NCBI RefSeq assembly: GCF_017472245.1
Contig: NZ_JAFUQR010000010.1
Location: 1-38,424 of the forward strand
Source: Chlamydia sp.
GTDB lineage: Bacteria > Chlamydiota > Chlamydiia > Chlamydiales > Chlamydiaceae
Direction: 5' to 3'
DNA length: 38,424 bases
The notes under the pieces were generated by a model, which searched no databases, had not been told where the DNA came from, and was given only the letters and a program-made list of their open reading frames with translations. The position numbers and the translations under genes are program-made. Positions 26,539 through 35,686 of the stretch are shown here, one piece after another (position 1 is the stretch's first letter; each line of letters starts with the position of its first letter).

Positions 26539-26965
26539 ATTGGTCGCGAAAGATTATTTGTTTTGAATACAGTTCTAAGAGAGCCAGGGCAACAGAGGGA
26601 CATTCTTCAATAATGCTTAAGAACTGTCCCTTGCTTAATATAAGAGTTTTTACAAGAGTGATAGCTTCGGCAGAATACTTCCGAATACTATTATTAAAAA
26701 AACTTTCTTCTCCAAAACTATCAAACGGTTTGAGACTAACATCAATTGCAGCTTCTTTTGAAAAAATTTTTACACAACCCTCAGCTATTACATATAGGCT
26801 AAAGCTTCGTTGCCCTTCTGAAAAAATCTCAGAGCTTGCTTTAAAAAGCATGACTTCAGACTTATCTGCTATGGAAAGCAGCACGTCCATGTCTAAAGAA
26901 GCAAATAAGAAAGTCTTTTTCAAAAGAAAGGCTTTATCTATGAGATTCAAGAAAGTTCCTCCCAT
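26537..26965 (-). CDS. Cyclic-nucleotide-binding-domain protein
   Basis: 142 residues forming little more than one CAP/CRP-type cyclic nucleotide-binding beta-roll: MLFKASSEIFSEGQRSFSLYVIAEGCVKIF is the first half and FGEESFFNNSIRKYSAEAIT is the phosphate-binding cassette, with the glutamate and arginine kept. There is no DNA-binding helix-turn-helix or kinase part. What it would bind is unclear. The ATG at 26965 is 4 bases after the stop of the large translocase-HEAT gene, so the two are surely co-translated. Synteny: CT235, often annotated as a cAMP-dependent kinase regulatory-like protein. The domain call is firm, the role unknown. Confidence 0.82.
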   Translation of the reverse strand: MGGTFLNLIDKAFLLKKTFLFASLDMDVLLSIADKSEVMLFKASSEIFSEGQRSFSLYVIAEGCVKIFSKEAAIDVSLKPFDSFGEESFFNNSIRKYSAEAITLVKTLILSKGQFLSIIEECPSVALALLELYSKQIIFRDQ

Positions 26966-26969
26966 TAGG

Positions 26970-29729
26970 TTATGAATTTGTTATATATTCTTGAGACAAA
27001 ACAGAACCTTTTTGTTTCTTAGCAAAATTTTGTAGAGAGGAAGAGAATTCTGCATTGCATAGAGAGAGCTCTTCCTTTAGCTGTGAAGCTATGAGCTTAC
27101 TGAAATAAAATGGGGTTTTTTCGATCCAATTGAGTAGCTCTTCAATAGTTAAAAGTTCAACACCTTTTTTCATATAATATTTCTCTTCAAAAACATGTGT
27201 ATCGCGATACACGAAAGGTGTGACAAGAGCGAATAAATGATTTTCGCTATCTTTTTCCAAAGATTCTAAAGCCTGGGCTCTAGCTTTTAAATTTTTCCCT
27301 GTTAAAGATCTAATCAACACATCAGCATAATCTGCAGAGCCGGTAATTGCTAAGAAAGCTAATATAAAATTGACTTCTGCTTGATAGTTAGCTTCTAAAG
27401 TTTCAATAAGAAGATGTAGGTTATAGCAAGGATAACGCTTCTGTATGAAATTTTTATGGTAATCGTAAAATAAGGCTTTTGTAGCTTTTGATTTTAAAAT
27501 TTTCAAAGCTAATCGTTTCAATAGACCATTGTCCACTCGACTTAGGGCTTTTGCCGCCATGATGCGGCAGCTGTTATGCAAGGACCTGTTAGTAATAATA
27601 TCTACCAGGCTTGGAGCATACTCTTTAGGAAGAGAAGATAAGATAGTTTCGGCTAGTTTACGCAAAGTATTTTTGAGTTGAACCGAAGTGGTGACAAATT
27701 TATAAATCAACGAAGAATCTAAAAGAGGTGCTATGGCCTTAAGCAAGGCTTGAGCTGCTCGGATATCTTTAGTTTTCCCCAAAGTGTTGAGGATAGTTTC
27801 TCCATATTGACTGTATTGTTTGTGGGAGCTAGCTTCCAGAGCCAAGCAGGCTTGTAAGAAGACTTCTTCGTTTGGATGATTTAAGAAAGGAAGAACAGTT
27901 AAGAAATTTGAGTGTTTTCGTTCTAATACTAATATGGAGAGCCCTTTGATGATCAATTCTGGATCTTCAGATTCGAAAATTTCTGAAAGGCGTTTCTGAG
28001 CTAAGTTCTGATACTCTCCTTCAGGTTTATGTTTTCGTACGGTAAGTATGGCAGCAAATAAGCGATCTCCAGATTGATCGTAAAGATCATCCGCAACATC
28101 TGAAACATTGATTAAATCATGTTCTGCAAAGTAGAGATGAAGAGCCGTAGCAATAGCTGGATGTTGAGGAAGGCTACTCCAGCGTTTTAATTGTTCTAAA
28201 GTAAGAAAATCTTTCGCCCATACACTATTCTTCAACATGTTTAAGGTTTTAAGCTTACCTGATAAGCCTAGCTTATTCATGTGAAGTAGTAAATTCGGAA
28301 GAACAGCCCGATTTTTCAGATTCAATAAATGCTGAAATGCAAACATTTGATTGCGTTCCTGGGAATTTTTCAAATGCGTCAACAAAAGTATTTCTGCTTG
28401 GCGTTTTTCGCCATCATTCATTTTTGCGAACCATTCAGATATGGAACGTCTTAAGTGGATTGCTTCTAAAGAAAGATTTCTAAGAATAGCTTTAGAATAA
28501 TGAGTTCGTAGTAACAATGCTGAAAGAATACATACAGCAGCAATGATAATACAAAGCATATAGTGATGCGGGATGAATAAGCAGAGGAGGGCGCAGATGA
28601 ACATTCCTGCGGGTTCAACAAAAGACTCTATAGCGATTCGGACTTGGTTTCGGATCTTATTGGGGATTCCGTAAATTAATAACTGAAGATTGTTATCATC
28701 AAGAGCATAGGAAAAACCTTCTCTGGTAATCATGCCCATAGTTGCTATGAAGACAGAAGTTTTGATTGACCAGCAACAGAATAAGCTGAAGAAGCAGATA
28801 GGAGCAAAGAGAATAACATTATTGATTCCAAACCTTGTGATTACTCGGCTATAAGCAAACAAGGCAAAAAACATATTTCCTAAGGAAATCCACGAAGAAT
28901 ATTTAGTAAAGTTCTCTATCAGTTCGAAGTTTTTTGTATTCCCAAAATAATTATCAAAAATTTTTAGATAATTAAATTCTGTGAATACGACGAGCAGCTG
29001 CATGAGAAAATAGAAGCTAATTAGATAGAAGGTATATTTATCTTTTATACATAGTTTTAAAGCTTGCTTCGTTGAAGGAGAATAACCAGTATCTAGGAAA
29101 AGATCGTGATCCTCAGAAAGTTCCTTTAAGGATAATGAGATGTAATGAATTAAAGGGAACGTAAAAACAATTACTATAACGAAAGAGAGAAGAATCAGTT
29201 CTGCTCCAAGATGTTGGATCTGATTTACGATACGAGCACCTAAAAAATCTCCACAAAAAGTGGTCGCATTAAAAATACAAAAATGACGTTTTGCGTCTTG
29301 GATATCAAAGAATTGATCTACAAATCCCCAAAAATTCGCATAGCAAAAAATTGTTAGGCCCCAAATTAAGATCCTGTAAATAAAAATAGGGGTCCCAGAG
29401 ACTTGGCCATGTATAGCAAGATGCCAAAAAAGGTATAAGTTGCAAACTAAAACGCAAGATATGAACGAAAGAAAGAGATTTTTTGGTGATACTCTCTTCC
29501 GAGAAAGACTATAAAGAACCAAGCACGAAACAAAACAGAGAAAGAAAGATGCCCCCAAATAGGCAAAGGGCAGTTTTTTTGCTCCAATTTCTTCTAAAAA
29601 TAAGCTCTCTCCTAGAGCAAGAGAGCCGTAGCAAGCGACACTCCAAACGAGCCCTAACAAAAGAAACAATAAAGCTCTTTTCTCTTCTCCACGACGCAAA
29701 CTGAGCAGAAAACGTAGGGCTTGCAACAA
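26970..29729 (-). CDS. ATP/ADP translocase-like membrane protein with C-terminal HEAT repeats
   Basis: A 919-residue protein. Residues about 1-420 are a polytopic membrane domain with about 12 helices resembling the nucleotide transporter (NTT, ADP/ATP translocase) superfamily, which is related to MFS. Residues about 430-900 are soluble and made of degenerate HEAT-type helical repeats (for example VLPFLNHPNEEVFLQACLAL and DIITNRSLHNSCRIMAAKAL). The start is TTG at 29729, supported by AAGGAAG 4-5 bases upstream. Classic chlamydial NTTs are about 500-540 residues, so this is a fusion or extended form, and transport of nucleotides is not proven for it. It is followed after 4 bases by a cyclic-nucleotide-binding protein. 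Synteny: CT234. Confidence 0.8.
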   Translation of the reverse strand: MLQALRFLLSLRRGEEKRALLFLLLGLVWSVACYGSLALGESLFLEEIGAKKLPFAYLGASFFLCFVSCLVLYSLSRKRVSPKNLFLSFISCVLVCNLYLFWHLAIHGQVSGTPIFIYRILIWGLTIFCYANFWGFVDQFFDIQDAKRHFCIFNATTFCGDFLGARIVNQIQHLGAELILLSFVIVIVFTFPLIHYISLSLKELSEDHDLFLDTGYSPSTKQALKLCIKDKYTFYLISFYFLMQLLVVFTEFNYLKIFDNYFGNTKNFELIENFTKYSSWISLGNMFFALFAYSRVITRFGINNVILFAPICFFSLFCCWSIKTSVFIATMGMITREGFSYALDDNNLQLLIYGIPNKIRNQVRIAIESFVEPAGMFICALLCLFIPHHYMLCIIIAAVCILSALLLRTHYSKAILRNLSLEAIHLRRSISEWFAKMNDGEKRQAEILLLTHLKNSQERNQMFAFQHLLNLKNRAVLPNLLLHMNKLGLSGKLKTLNMLKNSVWAKDFLTLEQLKRWSSLPQHPAIATALHLYFAEHDLINVSDVADDLYDQSGDRLFAAILTVRKHKPEGEYQNLAQKRLSEIFESEDPELIIKGLSILVLERKHSNFLTVLPFLNHPNEEVFLQACLALEASSHKQYSQYGETILNTLGKTKDIRAAQALLKAIAPLLDSSLIYKFVTTSVQLKNTLRKLAETILSSLPKEYAPSLVDIITNRSLHNSCRIMAAKALSRVDNGLLKRLALKILKSKATKALFYDYHKNFIQKRYPCYNLHLLIETLEANYQAEVNFILAFLAITGSADYADVLIRSLTGKNLKARAQALESLEKDSENHLFALVTPFVYRDTHVFEEKYYMKKGVELLTIEELLNWIEKTPFYFSKLIASQLKEELSLCNAEFSSSLQNFAKKQKGSVLSQEYITNS

Positions 29730-29817
29730 TCCGCTTCCTTTATAAAAAAAGTACTATGCTAGTATATTTAATTATTAATTTTCAAGGTTGTTTTAAAAAT
29801 AATTCTAATTATAAATA

Positions 29818-30369
29818 TTATTTTACTTGTGTGTTTACACAAGGAATCATTTTTTCGCATTTTGTCAAAAAGATACTTGCAATGGAAATACAACAGATTA
29901 GCAGTGTAATAGAAGCGCTAACAATAGCCCAGATTGTATTAGTTGCTCCGGAAAGGCAAATAAGAATAAAGGGCAGCACCCCGCTAAGACCTAAAGAAGC
30001 CAGAACAATAATAGCTATAGCAAAGATCGATACTGCACCCAAGCAGGCTGCTAAAAACAAAGGGCCTAATCCCAAGGGTCCGCGTGATTGATGAGATTGG
30101 ATTAATCGTCTCTTTAAGGAAGAAACTTCTGTTTGCAACGCAAAAAGATTATTTTGCATCGAAGCAAGCTGTTGAGGATAGATAGGGACTGTAAAGAATG
30201 GATCATGGGGTCCCCAAGCAGAAAAAGTATGTATACCCGAGTTAGAGGGGGTCGGGGAGGAGGTGGAACCTCTTTTTTTGGACGAAGTAGGAGAAGGTGA
30301 AGAGAGAGAGCGAGACGAATCACAATTTTCTTCTGTATTAGATAAAGAACATGTCACAGCGTTAATCAC
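29818..30369 (-). CDS. incC: Inclusion membrane protein C
   Basis: 183 residues from the GTG at 30369 (GGGAG about 10 bases upstream; a second GTG four codons later is possible). The N-terminus is rich in Ser, Pro and Thr, followed by a short helix (about 68-92) and a bilobed hydrophobic hairpin (about 101-127 and 130-168), the Inc signature. Inc proteins are secreted by the type III system into the inclusion membrane. It follows incB by 52 bases on the same strand. Identity rests on architecture plus the incB-incC pair and neighbours. Synteny: CT233. Confidence 0.85.
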   Translation of the reverse strand: MINAVTCSLSNTEENCDSSRSLSSPSPTSSKKRGSTSSPTPSNSGIHTFSAWGPHDPFFTVPIYPQQLASMQNNLFALQTEVSSLKRRLIQSHQSRGPLGLGPLFLAACLGAVSIFAIAIIVLASLGLSGVLPFILICLSGATNTIWAIVSASITLLICCISIASIFLTKCEKMIPCVNTQVK

Positions 30370-30421
30370 AGATACTTACTCCCTAATTAAACTTCTAATT
30401 TTGTCTTGTAAGAGCCGATGC

Positions 30422-30757
30422 TTACTCGTGAGGATTGAGATGTGTGGATAGAGTAAATCCAGAAGGTCTTGTAAGGAGCTCGATATTGCGTAGGCAAAGA
30501 AGCAACAATGTGGTTGCTATGCAAGTGAATACTGGTAAGGATACGCTAGCTCCGATAGTCACTGTATTAAGCGCTGCAAGAAGAAAAGGAAATCCTCCGC
30601 AAACGGTGACGATGGAAAGAACAATTGCTGCGATAGCCACGAGAGCAAAAACTGTCAGCATCGCAATAGCAACTTTCTTACTTGCCGGAATGTGATGAGG
30701 TTGGATAGAGATTCGGTTAACGTCTTCTGGCGTTGAATTTTGTACCAAGTAAACCAT
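30422..30757 (-). CDS. incB: Inclusion membrane protein B
   Basis: 111 residues from the ATG at 30757, which has AGAGG 5-6 bases upstream; the longer frame to a TTG at 30793 lacks a site. Two long hydrophobic stretches (about 29-53 and 66-88) around a short turn make the Inc hairpin, with a short N-terminus and tail. The stretch VCGGFPFLLAALNTVTIGA resembles IncB as I remember it. IncB is exposed on the inclusion membrane and found in microdomains with host kinases. First of the incB-incC operon. A 9-bp hairpin (30783-30810) lies just upstream. Synteny: CT232. Confidence 0.87.
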   Translation of the reverse strand: MVYLVQNSTPEDVNRISIQPHHIPASKKVAIAMLTVFALVAIAAIVLSIVTVCGGFPFLLAALNTVTIGASVSLPVFTCIATTLLLLCLRNIELLTRPSGFTLSTHLNPHE

Positions 30758-30782
30758 ATTTTCCTCTATAAAATCACAACAG

Positions 30783-30810
30783 AAGGTCTTCAATAAATCT
30801 AGAAGACCTT
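30783..30810 (-). terminator. Hairpin between SNF transporter gene and incB
   Basis: AAGGTCTTC (30783-30791) and GAAGACCTT (30802-30810) form a perfect 9-bp stem with a 10-base loop. On the minus strand the next T run (TTTT) is about 9 bases on, so it is either a weak terminator of the transporter gene or a leader structure of incB. Confidence 0.45.
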
Positions 30811-30865
30811 AATCGACCAAGGAGTGTATCATGCAAAAGACTTACAATCAACTTAGTTAAAAAAA

Positions 30866-32338
30866 TTAGTTATGTAAGTAAAATCTTGTATATAGCTTAT
30901 GGTTAAGAAGAAATAAAATCCCTCCACCAATTCCCCACTGCATTAATAAACTGAGAATATTGTAGGAAACGAAAGGATTCCACCAATATTCCTGAGGTAG
31001 CAGAGCTCCTTCATAAAAATACCAAGCCAGCAATAAAATTCCTTCTATAGGCAATAAAATTTTTATCAAAATGTCGAAATAAGATTTTAATTTGTAGTCG
31101 CTAGGAACAGTATTGATAGTATTTTCTCTCAACAATTTGATTCCGTAGGTTAATGCTGCATAAACAAAAATCATGCCATTGAGAATAAGGGCTATTCCCC
31201 ATACAGTGTCTTGATTTTCGAAGAATTGTAAACTCAAGGCTGATGGGACTCCAATTAGAAAAGCAGCGATTGTGGCAGCAGATTCTGCAATATGTTTTTT
31301 GATTCCAAATTCTGTTAATGTTTGCGAAAGAAGGAATAACATTGAAATCATCGAGGATAGTGCAGCCATGGAAAAAGCAAGAAAGAAGACGGCGCTAAAG
31401 AATGTTGAAAAAAGGTTGGCATGAGGAAGTCTTGTGAATAGCTCCGGCAGATAAATGAAAGCCATACCTATATTGGAGGCTCCAGTACCTTCTCTCAACC
31501 CTAAAAGCTCTGTTGAATCCAATGATGCGCAAGCAGAAAAGATTATTACAGCCATTAAGAAGGAGATAAGATTGTTAGTGATTGCAGTGATAGTTCCGTT
31601 TGTGACTAAACTTGTTGGTTTTGAAGCAAATCCTGCATACACAAGAAGGAGTCCCCATCCAGCTCCGGTATCCCAGGCATTTTGGGTTAAAGCTTCTATC
31701 CACACTTTATAGTCGGATAAAGAAGATTTATCAAAAATGAATAACAACCGAATCCCTTCCCAAGCATTGGGAAGCGAGATAGCTCTTCCAAGTAAAACAA
31801 GAGAACAGACAAAAAAGAGAGGGATCAGAATTTTATTACAAGTTTCGATACCATTAACAATTCCTTTTCGAACTACAGAATAAGCTAGAAATAGAGCTAG
31901 GCAATGGCAACTTAGAGGCATCCAGCTATGACAGTGGTTTATCCAAAGTTGAGAAAAATTATTTCCAGAAAGTATTTCTCCTGTGACAGCATAGAAGAAG
32001 TAGCTGAAGCCCCATCCTACAATATTGGAGTAGTACCCAAGTATACATGTTGCAACAAGAACGACAAATCCTCCTAGCCAAGCAGATTTAGAGCCTGCAG
32101 TACGAATTAAGGCTCCGACAGGTGCTTTTCTTGTAAGCTTACCGATTGCGAGTTCAACAATGATTAAAGGAATAGACCAGATGAAAAGAAACAGCAACCA
32201 CAGGAGAATGAAGCTGCCTCCTCCATTTTGAGCGACCATTCTTGGGAACCGCCAAATATTGCCGGCTCCGATAGCAACTCCCATCATAGATAATATAAAT
32301 CCTAGTCTTGATGAGAACATTGTGTTTTTTTTGCTCAT
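30866..32338 (-). CDS. Sodium:neurotransmitter symporter family (SNF/LeuT-type) transporter
   Basis: 490 residues from the ATG at 32338 (GAG about 7 bases upstream). It is a 12-helix LeuT-fold protein; the TM1 hallmark is exact: GVAIGAGNIWRFPRMVAQNG, where the unwound helix binds Na+ and substrate. The following GGGSFILLWLLFLF and PLIIVELAIG also match. Such proteins import amino acids with sodium. Here the likely role is uptake of host amino acids, but substrate cannot be read from sequence. Gap of 158 bases from the second cation symporter upstream on the same strand. Synteny: CT231. Confidence 0.92.
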   Translation of the reverse strand: MSKKNTMFSSRLGFILSMMGVAIGAGNIWRFPRMVAQNGGGSFILLWLLFLFIWSIPLIIVELAIGKLTRKAPVGALIRTAGSKSAWLGGFVVLVATCILGYYSNIVGWGFSYFFYAVTGEILSGNNFSQLWINHCHSWMPLSCHCLALFLAYSVVRKGIVNGIETCNKILIPLFFVCSLVLLGRAISLPNAWEGIRLLFIFDKSSLSDYKVWIEALTQNAWDTGAGWGLLLVYAGFASKPTSLVTNGTITAITNNLISFLMAVIIFSACASLDSTELLGLREGTGASNIGMAFIYLPELFTRLPHANLFSTFFSAVFFLAFSMAALSSMISMLFLLSQTLTEFGIKKHIAESAATIAAFLIGVPSALSLQFFENQDTVWGIALILNGMIFVYAALTYGIKLLRENTINTVPSDYKLKSYFDILIKILLPIEGILLLAWYFYEGALLPQEYWWNPFVSYNILSLLMQWGIGGGILFLLNHKLYTRFYLHN

Positions 32339-32496
32339 AAACAACTCTTTTTTAAGACAATCACAAACAACCCTCAGATTTAAAAGATTACAATATAACT
32401 CTGGTCTTAATAAAAGATCCTGAAATCAAGAGAAAATTCTCTATAAGGGCATTCCTTTTCAGTTTTAGATGAAAAACCTCTGATCTGCAAAGATCT

Positions 32497-33744
32497 TTAT
32501 TTTTTTGGAAAAGGACAAAACGGGAGCTCTTTGTTTTGTAAGAATTTCTTATTTATTATGGAAACAACGCAACAATCGGACCAAACGTTGATAAAAGTTT
32601 CCAGCATATCCAACAAAGCATAGGCCGGAAGGATAAGGCCTAGAAGGCCTAGAGGTATGTTCATGGAGGACAACAAAGACGATGTTAAGAAGTAACATCC
32701 CATAGGAACTCCTGCATTTCCTATCGCTGCTAGAGTGGCTATGAAGACCCAGCTGATCATGGACAGAGGAGAAAAGATTATCCCGTTAGATGCTCCAATA
32801 AAAAGTACTGTTATTAGAATGAATGCGGCACAAGCGTTCATATTGATCACGGAGCATAAAGGGAAGACAAAGCGAGAAATAGTCGGGTTTATGTGTAGGT
32901 TTTCCTCAGAAACTTCCATGGTCAAAGGCAAGGTTGCTGCAGAAGATTTAGAAAAAAAAGCTGTTGCTAAAGGACGAGACATAAGTCGAAATGTCCGGAT
33001 TGGAGAAATTTTTTTTAACTTCAGCAGTAGAGGAAGGACCACTAGTCCTTGTAGGCAATTAGCTGTAATTACGCAAAACAAATATCTCCCAAATTTGGTA
33101 AACTCTAAATCCCCCGTACGCATCTCTCTAATAAAAAGGAGAGAGAAAGAGAAGGTGGCGAGAGGTAGTGTTTTCAAAATGCCTTTAGAAATACTAAGAA
33201 GCAGAGAGAAGAAGGTGTTAAAAGCACTGCGGACGAATAACCGCTCATCTTCTGGAAGAGACAAAGAAAATGAAGCTAGCAAAACAGACAAAAATGCAGC
33301 AGCAATTACATTACTTTCTAGAAAAGGTTCTAAGACGTTCGCGGGTATTGTATTTGATAAAACTGCAAAGTAGCCTGTCGAATTAGTCTCTATATTCATG
33401 GTGAGCCCATCCTGGTGAATAGAGGGCTTAACGATCACAACTAGGGTTAGTGCTATACTAGCGGAGATGACCGTTGTCAGAAAGGTATAATAAAGTGAGG
33501 ATCTGACAACAGCAACCATAGAGCGCAGGTTTTTAATCGAAGTAATCGTTGAGCCTATGGCAAAAAATACAAGAGGAAGGCTTAAAAGCTTTAAAAGCTT
33601 CAGAAAAACAGCAGAGATGATTTCCGCACCGGAAAACACAAAGGGGAGGTCAGGCCAGCCGAGAAGAAGTCCGAACACTATGCTGGAACTAAGTAGAATA
33701 TTACTCTTTTTTTGAGAAAATAAGAGTTTCAAAGGTTGGCGCAT
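32497..33744 (-). CDS. Dicarboxylate/amino acid:cation symporter (DAACS family)
   Basis: A 415-residue symporter of the glutamate/aspartate/neutral amino acid family. The serine-rich hairpin motif is present (FFSKSSAATLPLTMEVSEE). The TM7 sodium site motif, usually NMDG, reads INMNACAAF, and the TM8 substrate motif is ALLDMLETFINVWSDCC where the family has D-x-x-R/T-x-x-x-N-V-x-G-D. These changes suggest altered substrate or ion coupling. ATG start at 33744. Divergent from the first Inc gene of the cluster. Synteny: CT230. Confidence 0.88.
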   Translation of the reverse strand: MRQPLKLLFSQKKSNILLSSSIVFGLLLGWPDLPFVFSGAEIISAVFLKLLKLLSLPLVFFAIGSTITSIKNLRSMVAVVRSSLYYTFLTTVISASIALTLVVIVKPSIHQDGLTMNIETNSTGYFAVLSNTIPANVLEPFLESNVIAAAFLSVLLASFSLSLPEDERLFVRSAFNTFFSLLLSISKGILKTLPLATFSFSLLFIREMRTGDLEFTKFGRYLFCVITANCLQGLVVLPLLLKLKKISPIRTFRLMSRPLATAFFSKSSAATLPLTMEVSEENLHINPTISRFVFPLCSVINMNACAAFILITVLFIGASNGIIFSPLSMISWVFIATLAAIGNAGVPMGCYFLTSSLLSSMNIPLGLLGLILPAYALLDMLETFINVWSDCCVVSIINKKFLQNKELPFCPFPKK

Positions 33745-33871
33745 AAAACCTCGGGTTTCTAAGAGAACAACGTCCTAGGGGGTTAAATGTAAGAAAGAGA
33801 GGGCTTTTTTTGCAAGAAGGGGCTTTGTATAAAATATTAAATATTTTTTTTGTTAATTTAAGTTCAGATAC

Positions 33872-33901
33872 TTGGTTATTAAACAGCTATTATGATAAAA
33901 T
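33872..33901 (+). promoter_or_regulatory. Predicted promoter of the first cluster Inc gene
   Basis: TTGGTT (33872-33877), an 18-base spacer and TAAAAT (33896-33901) fit the main sigma-66 consensus fairly well, about 40 bases before the ribosome-binding site GGAGG. AT-rich sequence with T runs lies just upstream. Confidence 0.5.
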
Positions 33902-33946
33902 AGTCGAACGGTTTTTATTTGAGAATCAAGGTTTTAGGAGGAGCAA

Positions 33947-34621
33947 ATGAGCTGTTCTATCAGTGGAGAAAAGGCTTGTGCGACCTTTCAGCAGATGGCA
34001 GATAATTTGTCCAACTGTACAGAACGGATTCGAAATGCCTGTTCTGCAAGAGTAAGCGCAAAGACTGCAGGAATAGCTTTAATAGTCATAGGGGTTCTGA
34101 TTGCTACTGCCGGAATTATAATTGCTGCCGTAGTAAATTGCTTATCTGCGGGACTTATCCTGGCGATGGTGGGTGCTGCTCTTGCAGGACTAGGGATTGC
34201 TCAGCTGTGTAGTCGTCGCACAGAATTAGAGCGGCAGCTTGCTAATATTGTAAATCGGATTGAATTTCTTAAAGGAGAATATGAGGCTCTTCAAGAAATT
34301 TACAATGCAAATTGTGAAGCTCGCCGTACAGCAGGTAAACACTGTCAGGAATTAGAGAAAAGTATAGATGACCTATGTAGGAAGAATGCTGAAACAATTA
34401 AGATTCTTGAACAGGATGCTCAGCAAGAAAAAGAGAGAAGTCTAAGGGTTTTTAAAGAGAGTTTAGAACAGAGTCAGAGTACTTGTAGTCGATTAACTGA
34501 GGAACGTAATCTATTAGCTGAGGAACTTTGCAGAATGGCGGACAAGTATTGTAAATTAGAGCAGCAGAACAGTGAATTAAAGCAACAGATTCAACAGCAG
34601 CAGGCATCTCCAAAAAGTTAA
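33947..34621 (+). CDS. Inc protein with coiled-coil tail (CT229/CpoS position)
   Basis: 224 residues, ATG start with AGGAGG 6 bases upstream. Cys-rich polar N-terminus (1-38), hydrophobic hairpin (about 39-61 and 66-88), then a long helical tail (about 92-215) rich in Glu, Gln and Lys that should form a coiled coil (TELERQLANIVNRIEFLKGE; NLLAEELCRMADKYCKLEQQ) and ends in poly-Gln. In C. trachomatis the gene at this place next to the DAACS transporter is CT229, known as CpoS, which binds Rab GTPases and restrains host cell death; this is a likely homologue by place and shape, not proven. Followed by a strong terminator, so it is its own unit. Confidence 0.85.
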   Translation: MSCSISGEKACATFQQMADNLSNCTERIRNACSARVSAKTAGIALIVIGVLIATAGIIIAAVVNCLSAGLILAMVGAALAGLGIAQLCSRRTELERQLANIVNRIEFLKGEYEALQEIYNANCEARRTAGKHCQELEKSIDDLCRKNAETIKILEQDAQQEKERSLRVFKESLEQSQSTCSRLTEERNLLAEELCRMADKYCKLEQQNSELKQQIQQQQASPKS

Positions 34622-34661
34622 GAAGCAGTAATAAAAAAATAAAAATGTTCTTCGATGAAAG

Positions 34662-34696
34662 ACCTTCTCTTAATGTTTAAGGGAAGGTTTTTTTTA
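34662..34696 (+). terminator. Strong intrinsic terminator after first Inc gene
   Basis: ACCTTCTCTTAA (34662-34673) pairs with TTAAGGGAAGGT (34677-34688), one U-G wobble and a 3-base loop, followed by eight or more Ts. One of the clearest terminators in the window. Confidence 0.92.
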
Positions 34697-34839
34697 TTCG
34701 AAATTTTCTTCAATACTTCCTTGGCTAGGGGTGTCCATTTATTGATTATTTTGAATGCAAGTTATTAATTGAAAGTTTTTTGTGTGCAATCAAATTTTTT
34801 GATAAAGTGGTCTCGATTGAAATAAAAAAAAGGAAAAAA

Positions 34840-35409
34840 ATGAGTGCGGTTGGAGAAAAAAATTCTTTTTTAGATGCTGTGCCTCCTTTAATTGAGGGAA
34901 AGTCTCTGCTGTCGAAAATAAAAACTTGTAATTACTTAAAAATTGTAGATATAGCTCTTGCTATTCTTGGTGCTGTAATGATTGTTACTGGAGTACTAAC
35001 TTTTGTAGTTTGTGCTGGTAGTCTTGCTAATCTTTTAAGTGTTGTAGCATTAATTCTCGGGTCTCTTTGCGTTGGTGTTGGGATAGCTCGTGTTATGAAT
35101 AATTTCGCTCGGTCTAATTTAGAAAATCAAAATTTTCTAATCCAGCGTCGTTTACGTAATCTTAGAGAAGACAAAGAGGCGTTAGTCTCATTGCTTATGA
35201 TTAATCAGCAGTTCTTACGGAAGCTTGCTTATGATGTGCAAACTTTGGAAGCTAAAGTTGCTGTTGCGGAGGCAGCATCCAGTGAGGCTATGAATAATGA
35301 AAAATCATTGCTATCCGACATGCGATTAGTTTTGTCTAGTTATACGAGATGGTTACGGACTATTGAAGAAGAAAAATTAGCTCTTCGAGCAGTTTTAGAT
35401 AAAAGTTAA
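34840..35409 (+). CDS. Inc protein, short form
   Basis: 189 residues from the ATG at 34840, which has AAAGGA about 7 bases upstream; the frame is open to 34780 but without a start signal. Polar N-terminus (1-33), hydrophobic hairpin (about 35-58 and 62-84) and a helical C-terminal part (about 90-185) with moderate coiled-coil character. Typical type III-secreted Inc protein. By order it could match CT228, which recruits a myosin phosphatase subunit in C. trachomatis, but I do not claim homology. No hairpin terminator follows within 100 bases. Confidence 0.8.
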   Translation: MSAVGEKNSFLDAVPPLIEGKSLLSKIKTCNYLKIVDIALAILGAVMIVTGVLTFVVCAGSLANLLSVVALILGSLCVGVGIARVMNNFARSNLENQNFLIQRRLRNLREDKEALVSLLMINQQFLRKLAYDVQTLEAKVAVAEAASSEAMNNEKSLLSDMRLVLSSYTRWLRTIEEEKLALRAVLDKS

Positions 35410-35686
35410 TCACTTTATAATAATGACCTGTATATAAATTTTTGAAGCTTAAAATAGTTTTGTTTTTTACAAATACAAAAGCTTTATATCATTTTTTCTT
35501 AATGAGGAAGCTTCCCTTTGTTATCTTTTTATTCCCCAAGCATCTTTATTAGATTATCTTTAAAGTGATTCTAAGCTTCTCAAGCGTCTTCTGTGTTTCT
35601 TATTTGGAAATAGAAGTCATTTCGAAGTTTTTTATTTTAATCTTATTTTTTTGTAGTATTTCTGCCTTTTTCAGTTTAGAGGAGCC

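Noticed and set aside
32735..33373. Long open frame (212 codons) on the plus strand opposite the DAACS symporter gene
   Set aside because: It is exactly antisense to a well-supported transporter gene, is very Lys/Arg-rich as expected for the reverse of a hydrophobic protein, and has no ribosome-binding site or domain.
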